The notes under the pieces were generated by a model. That model saw only the letters and a program-made list of their open reading frames with translations, made no database searches and had not been told where the DNA came from. DNA of 58,872 bases from Betaproteobacteria bacterium. GTDB taxonomy: Bacteria; Pseudomonadota; Gammaproteobacteria; Burkholderiales; Rhodocyclaceae. Both the position numbers and the translations under genes were made by a program. This document shows positions 1 through 8,977 of the stretch, one piece after another. The stretch spans positions 1 through 58,872 of the forward strand of contig JADJBM010000019.1 of assembly GCA_016703785.1 (NCBI GenBank). The letters are read 5' to 3'. Within the stretch, counting starts at the first letter, position 1. Each line of letters opens with the position of its first letter.

Positions 1-599
1 CTGGCGCCCGGCGCCGGAGGACTTGATCGTGATCGGTGCCTCCACCGGTGGCACGGAAGCGCTCAAGGCGGTGCTGGTCACCCTGCCGGAGAACACCCCG
101 GGCATACTTATCGTGCAGCATATGCCTGAGTCGTTTTACCGGCTCTTTTGCCAAGCGCCTGGACAGCCTGTGCCGGATCCAAGTCAAGGAGGCTGGGCAC
201 GGCGAACGCGTGCAACCGGGCACCGCCTACGTGGCGCCCGGGCACTCCCACCTGCTGGCGAGGAAAAGCGGCGTGGGCTATGTCACCGAACTGTCCCGGT
301 CCGAGCCGGTCAATCACCATCGACCCTCGGTGGACGTGCTCTTTCATTCGGCGGCCGCCTGCGCCGGCCGCCATGCTGTCGGGGCCATCCTGACCGGCAT
401 GGGCAAGGACGGCGCGGCCGGCATGCTGGCCATGAAACGCGCTGGCGCCTGGAACATCGGCCAGGACCAGGCATCCTGTGTCGTTTTCGGCATGCCGCGC
501 GAAGCCATTGCCCTGAAGGCGGTGGATGAAGTGCTGCCTTTGGCCGCGATTGGCGCCCGGCTGATGTCCAGGCTTTACACGACCGTACGCAACACCTGA
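1..599 (+). CDS. cheB: CheB protein-glutamate methylesterase, C-terminal part, frameshifted
   Basis: C-terminal esterase domain of CheB, which removes methyl groups from MCP glutamates (and deamidates glutamines) for adaptation. The gene runs in from beyond the left edge, so the receiver domain is not seen. The catalytic triad is visible: Ser in GASTGG, His in QHMPES and Asp in GMGKDGA. The frame breaks in the T-run at 134-137. Removing one T joins MPESF to TGSFAKRLDSL, the normal family sequence, so I read a single-base error rather than a dead gene. A sigma-28 promoter and an MCP gene follow, so cheB ends a chemotaxis operon that starts outside the window. Confidence 0.93.
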
Positions 600-642
600 T
601 CCGCAGCCATGTATTTCTATTCCTTTGGCTATTGGCGGGCCC

Positions 643-669
643 TAAAGCTCCGCGTATTCCGGCCGTAAA
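643..669 (+). promoter_or_regulatory. sigma-28 (FliA) promoter before first MCP
   Basis: TAAAGCTC, an 11-base spacer, then GCCGTAAA. This matches the enterobacterial FliA consensus TAAAGTTT-N11-GCCGATAA at 6/8 plus 6/8 with exact spacing. It lies in the cheB-MCP gap, about 110 bases before the MCP start codon. No other promoter was recognised in this gap. Confidence 0.75.
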
Positions 670-779
670 CCTTCCCATATAGCCGCGACCACCGGCAGGC
701 AGAAGGCCAGCGGGCGTAGCGGCAGCAGGCCAGCGCGGCCGGGCCCTGAATCCGCCAGCCGCAGGAAAGGAGCATGGTC

Positions 780-2483
780 ATGAATCACACTGGCACGACG
801 GCGCGCATCCTGTTGGGGCTTGTCCTGCTCGGCATTGCCGTGGCGGGTGGCGGAATGCTGGCAACGAATTTGTCCGGGGCAGCCTGGGCTGGGACCTGGC
901 GTCCATCACCTTACGCCGGCCTGGCGGCGGGCATGATTCCCTTTTTCGTATTGCGGCGAACCCTGCTTGACCCGCTTTCGGATCTGCGGCGGACAATCCA
1001 GGCGACCCGCAGCGACGGTGACCTGTCGCGTCGTTCACCGCTGGCCGGCAGTGCGGCCACCGTCGCTACGGCCAAGGCCTTCAACGATCTGATGGAAAGC
1101 TTCCAGGGCATCATCGGCAAGGTCTGCTACGACTCGAAGCAGGTGGCCGACGGGGCCGAGACCCTCATCCAGGAAGCGAAGCGGGTGGCGGGGGGCTCCG
1201 ATCAGCAGCACACCGCGGCTGAAGCCACCATGCATGCCATGGAGGAGATGAATGTTGGCATCAACCAGGTGGCCGAGAACGCGGAACTGACGGCGGCCAA
1301 CGCCCACTCGGCGCGTGAACTCTCCAAGAAGGGCGCCGACATCGTGGATCGCGCCTCATCGGAGATCGAGCGCATCGCCAAGTCGGTCGAGCAGTCGGCG
1401 CAGGTGGTGGCGGCGCTGGGCGAACGCTCCCAGGCGATTTCCGGCATTGTGCGCACGATTCACGACATCGCCGACCAGACCAATCTGCTGGCGCTCAATG
1501 CCGCCATCGAGGCGGCGCGCGCCGGCGAGCAGGGCCGCGGCTTCGCCGTTGTTGCCGACGAGGTACGCAAGCTCGCCGAGCGCACGACTGCCGCTACCGG
1601 CGAGATCGGCGCCATGATTGGCGCTATCCAGAGCGAGACGCAGACGGCCATCCACAGCATCCAGCAGGGCAGTACCCAGGCGCGCTCCGGTGCCGATCTC
1701 GCCCGCCAGGCAGCGGAGTCGCTGCAGCAGATCAACATCGGCGCTCAGGAGACGATGGAAAAGATCGAGGCTATTGCCAGCGCCATCCAGCAGCAGAGCG
1801 CGAACGGCCAGAACATCACGGGGCATGTGCAGGACATCCTGAAGATGGCCGAGGACAACACTGCCACCGCCAGCCGCACCTTGCAGGAAGCCGGACTGCT
1901 TGACACCCTGGCATTGAACCTGAAGGAAGTCGGCAACGTCTTCAAGCTGGGCGACCGCGGCGAGCAGGCGATGGCGGTGCATGGCCGCATGCCAGCTATC
2001 GCTCAGAAGGCCGCGAAGGACATCGGCCGCGTGCTGGAGGATGCGGTGAAGGGCGGACAGATCAGACTCGACGACCTGTTCGACCACAACTACGTGCCGA
2101 TTCCCAACACCAAGCCGCAGAAGTTCACCAGCAAGTTCGACACGCTCACTGACAGGCTCTTCCCGCCGGTGCAGGAGCCGATCCTGGAAGGTATTGCCGA
2201 GGTGGCTTATGCCGGCGCGGTGGACACCAACGGCTATTTCCCGACGCACAACAAGCGCTTCACGCAACCGCTGACCGGCGACGAGAAAGTGGACATGGCC
2301 AATAACCGCACCAAGCGCATTTTCAACGATCCGGTCGGCAAGAAATGCGGTGCACATGAGCAGGCCTTCCTGCTGCAGACCTACCGGCGCGATACCGGAG
2401 AGGTCATGCACGACCTGTCGGTGCCGATCTACGTGCAGGGCAGGCATTGGGGCGGCTTCCGCCTCGGTTATCGAACGGAATGA
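780..2483 (+). CDS. Methyl-accepting chemotaxis protein with C-terminal sensor-like domain
   Basis: 567-residue receptor. Two hydrophobic N-terminal segments (about residues 8-28 and 44-58) are separated by only a short loop, so there is no large periplasmic sensor. A HAMP-like stretch and the MCP signalling domain follow, with the hairpin tip DQTNLLALNAAIEAARAGEQ near residues 235-255. After the signalling helices, about 140 further residues form a separate globular region with motifs such as NRTKRIF, LLQTYRRDTGE, DLSVPIYV and GRHWGGFRLGY, which I believe recur at the C-terminus of some betaproteobacterial MCPs. Sensing is therefore probably cytoplasmic and C-terminal. An ATG at 774 is in frame, but the AAGGAG at 767-772 is well spaced only for 780. 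Confidence 0.9.
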   Translation: MNHTGTTARILLGLVLLGIAVAGGGMLATNLSGAAWAGTWRPSPYAGLAAGMIPFFVLRRTLLDPLSDLRRTIQATRSDGDLSRRSPLAGSAATVATAKAFNDLMESFQGIIGKVCYDSKQVADGAETLIQEAKRVAGGSDQQHTAAEATMHAMEEMNVGINQVAENAELTAANAHSARELSKKGADIVDRASSEIERIAKSVEQSAQVVAALGERSQAISGIVRTIHDIADQTNLLALNAAIEAARAGEQGRGFAVVADEVRKLAERTTAATGEIGAMIGAIQSETQTAIHSIQQGSTQARSGADLARQAAESLQQINIGAQETMEKIEAIASAIQQQSANGQNITGHVQDILKMAEDNTATASRTLQEAGLLDTLALNLKEVGNVFKLGDRGEQAMAVHGRMPAIAQKAAKDIGRVLEDAVKGGQIRLDDLFDHNYVPIPNTKPQKFTSKFDTLTDRLFPPVQEPILEGIAEVAYAGAVDTNGYFPTHNKRFTQPLTGDEKVDMANNRTKRIFNDPVGKKCGAHEQAFLLQTYRRDTGEVMHDLSVPIYVQGRHWGGFRLGYRTE

Positions 2484-2540
2484 AAGCAGCCGCCCTTCGC
2501 TGAGGCGGGAACGAAGGGATCGGTACATAAGGGGAGCATC

Positions 2541-3739
2541 ATGCAAGACATCATTTCTGCGGTACTGCGTCCATCGGTCACCTTCATGGAGGGGCTGCGC
2601 CTGCGGACCAAGTTCATCGTTACGGGCATCGCCGGCGGCAGCGTGATGGCCTATCTCCTGTTCAGCGGCGAAGTGGCCGGCGTAAGGCTGACGCTGACGG
2701 CCGTCTGTCTGTCCTTGACCGGCTATCTGCTGTTGGGTGCCTACCTGTCGATGCAGGGCGCGGTGCGCAAGGTCATCGAAGGTGGCCAGCGCCTCGCTTC
2801 GGGTGACCTGACGGCGCGGGTGGCGCTGCCTTCGCAGGACGAAATTTCGCGATATTGGCGAGGCCTTCGATACCGTGGCGAACGCCATGGGCGGCGTCAT
2901 CCGGCGCGTGCAGGACAGCGCCGGCCATCTGGAACAGGCCGCGGTCAGCCTGGCCGGGACGACCCGCCGCATCAGCGAGAGCTCGCAGGCGCAGAGCGAG
3001 GCCACCGCCTCGGTGGTGAGTGCCGTGGAGCAGGTCAATGCCAGTGTGCAGCGCGTGGCCGGACAACGCCAGTGAGGCGGGCGAACTGTCCGCGTCGGCC
3101 CGCCACAAGACGGCGGAAGGCAATGAAAGCCTGTCCAGCATGATCGGCGAGATCGACTTGATCGAGGAGGCGGTGACCGACATCGAGCGCAATGTGGACA
3201 CCTTCATCGCCAACACCCGGTCGATCATGGAAATGACGCGCCAGGTGAAGGACATCGCCGAGCAGACCAACATGCTGGCCCTGAATGCCGCCATCGAGGC
3301 GGCGCGCGCCGGCGAGCAGGGCCGCGGCTTTGCCGTAGTCGCCGACGAAGTGCGCAAACTGGCCGAGAAGTCCGCCAAGTCCGCCGCGCAGATCGACGAG
3401 GTGACGCGCGCGCTGGGCGCCAAGTCAGCGGATGTGGAAGGCGCCATTCGCCGCGGCCGTGAATCGCTCAGGGCCGGTCAGGACAACATGGAAACGGTGG
3501 CGATCGTCCTCTCCGAGGCCAGCAGTTCAGTCGCGCGCACCAGCGAAGGCATGGCGGAAATCACCGCATCGGTCAAGGAACAGGGCATTGCCAGCCAGGG
3601 CATCACGGAGAACGTCGAGCACATTGCCGAGATGGTCAGCGAGAATTCCCAGGCCGTTGAGGGGGTGAATCGGCAAGCTGCACAGCTGGAACAGCTTTCC
3701 CGCGAGTTGAGCCTCACCGTGCAGGGTTTTCGCACCTGA
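2541..3739 (+). CDS. Methyl-accepting chemotaxis protein without periplasmic domain, two frameshifts
   Basis: Receptor of about 398 residues once two breaks are bridged. The N-terminus has two adjacent membrane segments (about residues 28-42 and 50-68) with almost no loop between them. A HAMP segment (RLASGDLTARV) and the MCP signalling domain with EQTNMLALNAAIEAARAGEQ follow. Frames change near 2850 (one extra base; RIGEAFDTVANAMGG is recovered) and near 3060 (one extra G; VADNAS is recovered). Both look like sequencing indels. It starts 57 bases after the previous MCP, with GGGGAG before the ATG, and is probably co-transcribed. With no periplasmic domain it may sense membrane or cytoplasmic state; its ligand cannot be read. 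Confidence 0.85.
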
Positions 3740-3791
3740 ACCATGGCTTCCTGCGGATTTCAGGCGCTGGCGGTAATGGCAGGGCATTTGA

Positions 3792-3820
3792 TTGACCCGA
3801 AAAAAATTTAAAGATAAGGT
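3792..3820 (+). promoter_or_regulatory. possible sigma-70 promoter in the gap before the histidine kinase
   Basis: TTGACC, 17 bases, TAAGGT, overlapping an A+T-rich patch that stands out in this G+C-rich region. The -10 box is poor and the gene begins about 190 bases downstream, so support is weak. Nothing else was recognised in 3740-4012. Confidence 0.25.
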
Positions 3821-4012
3821 AGCGTTTCCCTGAATATACAACGACTGCGGCAAGATTGTGGTTGTTGGCGTTTTCCTTCTGACGTGTTCGCGGCGCCCCG
3901 CACCAGCCCGCGAAACGTATCTAGTTAGTCAGGCAATACACATTCACCCTGCCCTGAAACAGCAGGCCATCATTCAAATGCGGGCCCAGCCGCTCGCAGC
4001 GAGGTGGTCTTG

Positions 4013-5998
4013 ATGATTGGTTTGTACGCGCAGGATTGTTCCGAGCTGAGTCACGCCGGTGCCGGCCGGGTGTGGCTATGCCGGCTGCTGCGGCCGACCC
4101 TCGGCAAGAAAATCCTTCTGGTCTTCGTTGTCCTGGCAGCGACCGGCGTGGCCAACTGGCTGGCCGTCGGAGCGACCCTGTTGAAAATGCAGGGCATGAC
4201 CGCGCTAGTCAATGTCAGCGGCAGCGTGCGCTGGCTCAGCCAGGGCATCCAGCTCGACGTGGCGCGGTTCGGGCAGGGCTTCACGCAAGACCGTACCGTC
4301 GCCGATGCCCGGGTTGTCCGGCTGGAGGCCGCCATTTCCGCCCTGGAAACCGGCGGCGTCGCGCAGGGCATCGAGGTCAAAGGCCTGCCGGACAGCCTCA
4401 GGATGGATATCGCCGCGCTGCGGCTGGCGGGCGACAACCTGCGCCGGAAGGTTTGGCTGGCCTTGGATGGCCTGGAGCAGGGCCGGGATGTTGGTGAGCA
4501 CATGAACGCCATGCATGCGGAGGGGGCGAACGTCCTCGGCACGGCCGATGCCATTGCCGCCGCCCTCACGCTGGAGGCGCAGGATGCCGAAAGCCACTTC
4601 ATGGGCATCCTGCTGCGGCTGGGACTGCTCGACCTGACCATCCTCGCTGCAGTGCTGCTGATCATCCGCAGGCGCGTCGTCCATCCCCTGCGTAAACTGG
4701 CGACCGTAAGCCGCGATTTCTCCGCGGGGAATCGCGCACTGCGCAGCGGCTTCCGCTCCTACGACGAGATCGGCCAGTTGGCCGCGGCCTTCGACACTTT
4801 GGCCGACACGATCGAGCGCGACATGGAAGTGCTGGCCACCGACGCCATTGAGCTTGAAAAGCGGCAGCAGGCGCTCGCCAAATTTTCCCTGGCAGTCGAG
4901 CAAAGCCCGGTGACGGTGTTGATTACGGACGCGGACGGGACGATCGAATACGTCAATCCAAAATTCACGGAAATCACCGGCTATGCGCCGGAAGAGGCTG
5001 TCGGCCGCAATCCAAGGATCCTGCAATCGGGGCAAATGTCACGGGAGGTCTTCACCGGAATGTGGCAGCAGCTGCGTTCCGGCAAGGAATGGCATGGCGA
5101 GCTGCTCAACATGGGCAAAACATGCGATCTGTTCTGGGAGGACACCCGCATTGCGCCGCTGAAGGATGAGCAGGGACGCATCACCCATTTCGTCGCCATC
5201 AAGCAGGACATCACCGCGCGCAAGCAGGCCGAAGCAGCCATGACGGATCGCAATGCCGAGCTGGAGCGGCGAGTCGCCGAGCGCACGCGGCGGCTGACAG
5301 AGTCGAACCGCGAGCTGGAGGCCTTCAGCTACTCGGTCTCCCACGACCTGCGCGCGCCGCTGCGCGGCATCAACGGCTTCGCCAGCCTGATGGCCGAGAA
5401 CTGCCAGGGCTGCGACAAAACCGAATCCATCGAGTACATGGCGCGTATCCGTCAGGCCAGCGTGCGCATGGGCAGCCTGATCGACGATATGCTCGACCTC
5501 GCGCGCGTGGCGCGCAGCGAAATCAAGGTCGAGCGGCTCGATCTCGGCGCCATGGCGCATTCCATCCTCGATGAACTGGCCGTGGCCGCGCCGCAGCGGC
5601 AGGTCGAGCGCGTGGTGCAGGAGTGTCTTGCGGCCTGCGGCGACCCCGTCCTGATGCGTGCCGTGCTGGAAAACCTGCTCGGTAACGCCTGGAAATTCAC
5701 GGCCGGCAAGGAGCCCGCGCGCATCCACTTCGCCAGCCGCGAGGAGAATGGGGAACGGGTGTATATCTTGCGCGACAATGGCGCTGGCTTCGACATGAAA
5801 TACGCCGGCAAGCTTTTCGGCGCCTTCCAGCGCCTGCATGCGCCGCTGGCGTTCGAGGGCAATGGCATCGGCCTGGCCATGGTGCGGCGCATCATCGGGC
5901 AACACGGCGGCCGCATCTGGGCCGAGGGCGTGCCCGATGGTGGCGCGACGTTTTACTTCACGCTGGGCGTCGCGCCGGAGAACGAAGTCAGCAATTGA
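4013..5998 (+). CDS. Membrane-bound PAS sensor histidine kinase
   Basis: About 661 residues. An N-terminal membrane segment (LLVFVVLAATGVANWLAV) is followed by a roughly 150-residue extracytoplasmic helical domain resembling the NIT/PilJ-type sensor, and a second membrane segment (ILAAVLLIIRR). Then come HAMP, a PAS domain (SPVTVLITDADGTIEYVNPK, then ITGYAPEE), a coiled coil, HisKA with phospho-acceptor His in SYSVSHDLRAPL, and HATPase_c with NLLGNAWKF, DNGAGFD and GNGIGLAMV. No response regulator adjoins it, so the partner is unknown; its position among MCP genes suggests a signalling link to motility. GTG at 4004 is an alternative start, but GAGGTGG better suits ATG 4013. Confidence 0.88.
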   Translation: MIGLYAQDCSELSHAGAGRVWLCRLLRPTLGKKILLVFVVLAATGVANWLAVGATLLKMQGMTALVNVSGSVRWLSQGIQLDVARFGQGFTQDRTVADARVVRLEAAISALETGGVAQGIEVKGLPDSLRMDIAALRLAGDNLRRKVWLALDGLEQGRDVGEHMNAMHAEGANVLGTADAIAAALTLEAQDAESHFMGILLRLGLLDLTILAAVLLIIRRRVVHPLRKLATVSRDFSAGNRALRSGFRSYDEIGQLAAAFDTLADTIERDMEVLATDAIELEKRQQALAKFSLAVEQSPVTVLITDADGTIEYVNPKFTEITGYAPEEAVGRNPRILQSGQMSREVFTGMWQQLRSGKEWHGELLNMGKTCDLFWEDTRIAPLKDEQGRITHFVAIKQDITARKQAEAAMTDRNAELERRVAERTRRLTESNRELEAFSYSVSHDLRAPLRGINGFASLMAENCQGCDKTESIEYMARIRQASVRMGSLIDDMLDLARVARSEIKVERLDLGAMAHSILDELAVAAPQRQVERVVQECLAACGDPVLMRAVLENLLGNAWKFTAGKEPARIHFASREENGERVYILRDNGAGFDMKYAGKLFGAFQRLHAPLAFEGNGIGLAMVRRIIGQHGGRIWAEGVPDGGATFYFTLGVAPENEVSN

Positions 5999-6068
5999 AA
6001 GTCAGCCCCCGGAGTACGGCGGGGCACCCCCCTGCAAGCAACCGGGGAAAAACTTTTGGAATATCCCC

Positions 6069-6095
6069 TAAAGAATTCCGCCCCCCGGTCGATAC
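6069..6095 (+). promoter_or_regulatory. sigma-28 (FliA) promoter before third MCP
   Basis: TAAAGAAT, 11 bases, GTCGATAC: 6/8 plus 6/8 match to the FliA consensus with exact spacing. It lies in the 272-base gap between the histidine kinase and the MCP and leaves a leader of about 170 bases. No other clear element was seen in this gap. Confidence 0.7.
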
Positions 6096-6270
6096 TTCAA
6101 ATACGAACGGTTGACCGCGCGGGCAAGTATCCATCCCCCGAGCCGAAACCGTCCAGTCCTCACGTAATTCCAGGCCCAGACACCCGCCTGCATCGCTAAT
6201 TGCCATGCCTTTCCTATGGGAATGGGCAGGGTGGGCTAGCTTGCGGCTTATCGACAAGAAAGGAAATGAC

Positions 6271-7893
6271 ATGTTCGGGAAACTCACGGTTGCAAAGCGC
6301 CTGGCCCTCGGGTTCGGCCTGCTCTCTGCCTTGCTGTTCGTGGCCATCGTGCTTGGCCTGACGCGGCTTGGCGCGGTAAACGACATGATGGATCGCATCG
6401 TCACCACGGACTGGAAAAAGACCGTGCTGGCCAATGATGCCATCGACCTGATGAACGCCAATGCGCGCGAATCCTACCTGCTGCTCCACGTGCAGGAGCG
6501 CGGTCCGGTCAGGCAACGCATTGCCGCCAATGTCCAGACCATTACGGCGAAGCTTGAAGAACTCGACAAGTCACTCTACAAACCCGAAGGCAAGGCCATG
6601 CTGGCCGACATCAGGGAGAAGCGCAAGGCGTATGTCGCCGCCTTCCAGAAGGTGGGTGCACTACTTGACGCCGGCAAGGATGCCGAGGCCGCGAAGCTCA
6701 TGACGGGTGAGGTGGTGGGGAATCTCGACTTGCTCCTGAACGCGGTTAACAAGCTGATCGCGTTTCAGAGCAAAATCCTCGAAGCGACCGGAGAGGCCGG
6801 CAGCGCAACCTATGCCGGCGCCCGCAATCTGATGATTACCTTCCTGGTCATCGCGGTGCTGGCTGCCGCCATCGTCGCTACCTGGATCATCCGGGCAGTC
6901 ACCGGCCCGCTCGGTGGCGAACCCGACGAAGCCAAGGTGGCTGTCGAGCGGATCGCCCAGGGCGACCTGAGCAGGGATGTGCCGGTCAAGGCGGGCGACA
7001 GCGCAAGCCTGATGGCGGCCATGCAGAAGATGCAGGCCAGCCTGCGCCAGATGGTGACCGAGTTGAAGGCCAATGCAGAGGGCGTCGCAGCGGCGGCGCA
7101 GCAGCTAGCCTCCACCTCGACGCAAGTGGCAAGCGCCACGGCGCACCAGTCCGAAGCCGCCTCCTCGATGGCGGCGGCGGTAGAAGAGCTGACAGTCTCT
7201 GTCAACCACGTCTCCGACAGCGCGCGCGAAGCGCACAGCGTTACTGCCGAGACCGGCGAGCAGTCGCAGGCCGGCAATAACATCATTCAGGACACGGTGG
7301 CCGAGATGAAGCGTATCTCGCTGACGGTCGGCGAAGCTGCCGGCACGATCCAGGCGATGGGCGAGAGTTCGCAAAGGATCTCGGGCATTGTGCAGGTGAT
7401 CAAGGATGTGGCCGAGCAGACCAATTTGTTGGCGCTCAACGCCGCCATCGAGGCGGCGCGCGCCGGTGAGCAGGGGCGCGGCTTTGCTGTGGTGGCCGAC
7501 GAGGTGAGGAAGCTCGCCGAGCGCACCGCCCAGGCCACTACCGAGATCAGCGGCATGATCGTCGAAGTGCAGTCCAGCGCCCAGGCGGCGGTGGGCACCA
7601 TGCAGCAGGCGGTGACGCGGGTGGAGGACGGCGTTGGCTTGGCGCAGAAGGCAAGCGACTCCATGGTGGGCATCAGCGACGGTGCCCAGCGCGTGGTGGC
7701 GGCGGTGACCGACATCTCCAACGCCCTCAAGGAACAAAGCGTGGCCAGCAACGAGATTGCCTCCAACGTGGAGAAGATCGCCCAGATGTCGGAGGAGAAC
7801 AGCGCGGCGACGCGCGAAGCCGCCGACACGGCTCATCAGCTCGAACAGCTCGCCGCCAGCACCCGTCAGGCGGTGGCGGTGTTCAGGGTGTGA
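6271..7893 (+). CDS. Methyl-accepting chemotaxis protein with four-helix-bundle sensor
   Basis: 540-residue classical receptor. First membrane segment at about residues 12-30; periplasmic helical domain at about 35-185 of the 4HB_MCP type (DLMNANARESYLLL is the recognisable helix); second membrane segment at about 190-210 (MITFLVIAVLAAAIVATWII); HAMP; long signalling domain with tip EQTNLLALNAAIEAARAGEQ near residues 390-410. An upstream in-frame ATG at 6205 exists, but AAGAAAGGAAATGAC directly before 6271 and the typical MFGKLTVAKRLALGF N-terminus fix this start. The C-terminus carries no CheR-tethering pentapeptide. The gene is intact and probably expressed from its own FliA promoter. Confidence 0.93.
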   Translation: MFGKLTVAKRLALGFGLLSALLFVAIVLGLTRLGAVNDMMDRIVTTDWKKTVLANDAIDLMNANARESYLLLHVQERGPVRQRIAANVQTITAKLEELDKSLYKPEGKAMLADIREKRKAYVAAFQKVGALLDAGKDAEAAKLMTGEVVGNLDLLLNAVNKLIAFQSKILEATGEAGSATYAGARNLMITFLVIAVLAAAIVATWIIRAVTGPLGGEPDEAKVAVERIAQGDLSRDVPVKAGDSASLMAAMQKMQASLRQMVTELKANAEGVAAAAQQLASTSTQVASATAHQSEAASSMAAAVEELTVSVNHVSDSAREAHSVTAETGEQSQAGNNIIQDTVAEMKRISLTVGEAAGTIQAMGESSQRISGIVQVIKDVAEQTNLLALNAAIEAARAGEQGRGFAVVADEVRKLAERTAQATTEISGMIVEVQSSAQAAVGTMQQAVTRVEDGVGLAQKASDSMVGISDGAQRVVAAVTDISNALKEQSVASNEIASNVEKIAQMSEENSAATREAADTAHQLEQLAASTRQAVAVFRV

Positions 7894-7898
7894 AGGCC

Positions 7899-7925
7899 TC
7901 AAGTCCTGCCGCAGGCGGCCGATAG
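7899..7925 (+). promoter_or_regulatory. sigma-28 (FliA) promoter before the cheV-cheY-cheZ-cheA operon
   Basis: TCAAGTCC, 11 bases, GCCGATAG: the -10 box matches FliA consensus at 7/8 and the -35 at 5/8. It starts six bases after the MCP stop codon and about 95 bases before cheV. It would place the central che genes in the late (FliA) class. Confidence 0.7.
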
Positions 7926-7992
7926 GTTAACCATCATCCGGGGATAGCCTCCCGGCCGCCACTCAAGCATTGCGCCATTAAGGGGTTGAAAA

Positions 7993-8958
7993 ATGTCCGA
8001 TCTGATGAAAAACATCGATGCGCGCACCAAACTGGCCGGCACCAACAAGCTCGAGCTGCTGCTGTTCTCGCTTGGCACCGACAGCCGCACGGGCCGCAAG
8101 GAAACCTTCGGCATTAACGTGTTCAAGGTGCGCGAGGTGATGCGTACGCCGCCCATTACCGCCGCGCCGGAGATGCCGGATGCGGTGATGGGCATGGTCA
8201 GCCTGCGCGGGGTGCTGGTGCCGGTGGTGGATCTGAGCCACTACGCCCATGTCGATTCCGATCAGCCGCGCGAGATCATGATCGTCACCGAATACAACGG
8301 CCACACGCAGGGCTTCCTGGTCGAGGCGGTGGATACCATCCTGCGCCTGGACTGGGCGCAGATGAAGGTGCCGCCGGAAATGCTGACGGCGCGCATGGGC
8401 GGCCTGGTGACGGCCATCACCGAATTGCCGGACGGGCGGCTGGTCATGCTGCTGGATGTCGAAAGAGTGCTCTCGGAGACCTCGCACTTCGACGACGACA
8501 TCATTTTCAAGGAAATCAAGCCGATCGACCGCAGCGACGCGACGGTGCTGTTTGCCGACGATTCCTCGGTGGCGCGCAAGCAGGTGCAGATGACGCTGGA
8601 GCGCATGGGCGTTAATTTCGTCGCCGCCATCAACGGCCGCCAGGCCTGGGAAGAACTGCAGAAGCTGGCGCGCTATGCCGAGTCGCAGGGCCGGCCGGTG
8701 CGCGAGGTGGTGAGCCTGGTGCTGACCGACATCGAGATGCCGGAGACCGACGGCTACATGCTGACCAAGCAGATCAAGAGCGACCCGCGCTTCGCCGGCA
8801 TTCCGGTGCTGATGCATTCCTCGCTGTCGGGCATGTCGAACCAGCAATTGGGCAAGTCTGTCGGCGTGGATGAATACGTATCGAAGTTCGAGCCGCAGCA
8901 ACTCGCGGCAAGCATCACCCGCCTACTGACGCAGACGCCCGTCCGGGCGGCGGCCTGA
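7993..8958 (+). CDS. cheV: CheV chemotaxis coupling protein (first copy)
   Basis: 321 residues: N-terminal CheW-like coupling domain (about 20-165; FGINVFKVREV, VSLRGVLVPVVDL) and C-terminal receiver domain (about 185-312) with acidic pocket FADDSS and phospho-acceptor Asp in LTDIEMPE. CheV links receptors to CheA, and its receiver can act in adaptation or as a phosphate sink. It starts a tight run cheV-cheV-cheY-cheZ. Its neighbour is a second CheV of the same architecture, so the pair arose by tandem duplication, now strongly diverged. Confidence 0.95.
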   Translation: MSDLMKNIDARTKLAGTNKLELLLFSLGTDSRTGRKETFGINVFKVREVMRTPPITAAPEMPDAVMGMVSLRGVLVPVVDLSHYAHVDSDQPREIMIVTEYNGHTQGFLVEAVDTILRLDWAQMKVPPEMLTARMGGLVTAITELPDGRLVMLLDVERVLSETSHFDDDIIFKEIKPIDRSDATVLFADDSSVARKQVQMTLERMGVNFVAAINGRQAWEELQKLARYAESQGRPVREVVSLVLTDIEMPETDGYMLTKQIKSDPRFAGIPVLMHSSLSGMSNQQLGKSVGVDEYVSKFEPQQLAASITRLLTQTPVRAAA

Positions 8959-8977
8959 ACCGGAACCGGAGAGAAAA

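Noticed and set aside
1356..3038. A 560-codon open frame on the minus strand opposite two MCP genes
   Set aside because: It is antisense to conserved MCP signalling domains, has an Arg/His/Leu-rich composition typical of reversed G+C-rich codons, and has no ribosome site.
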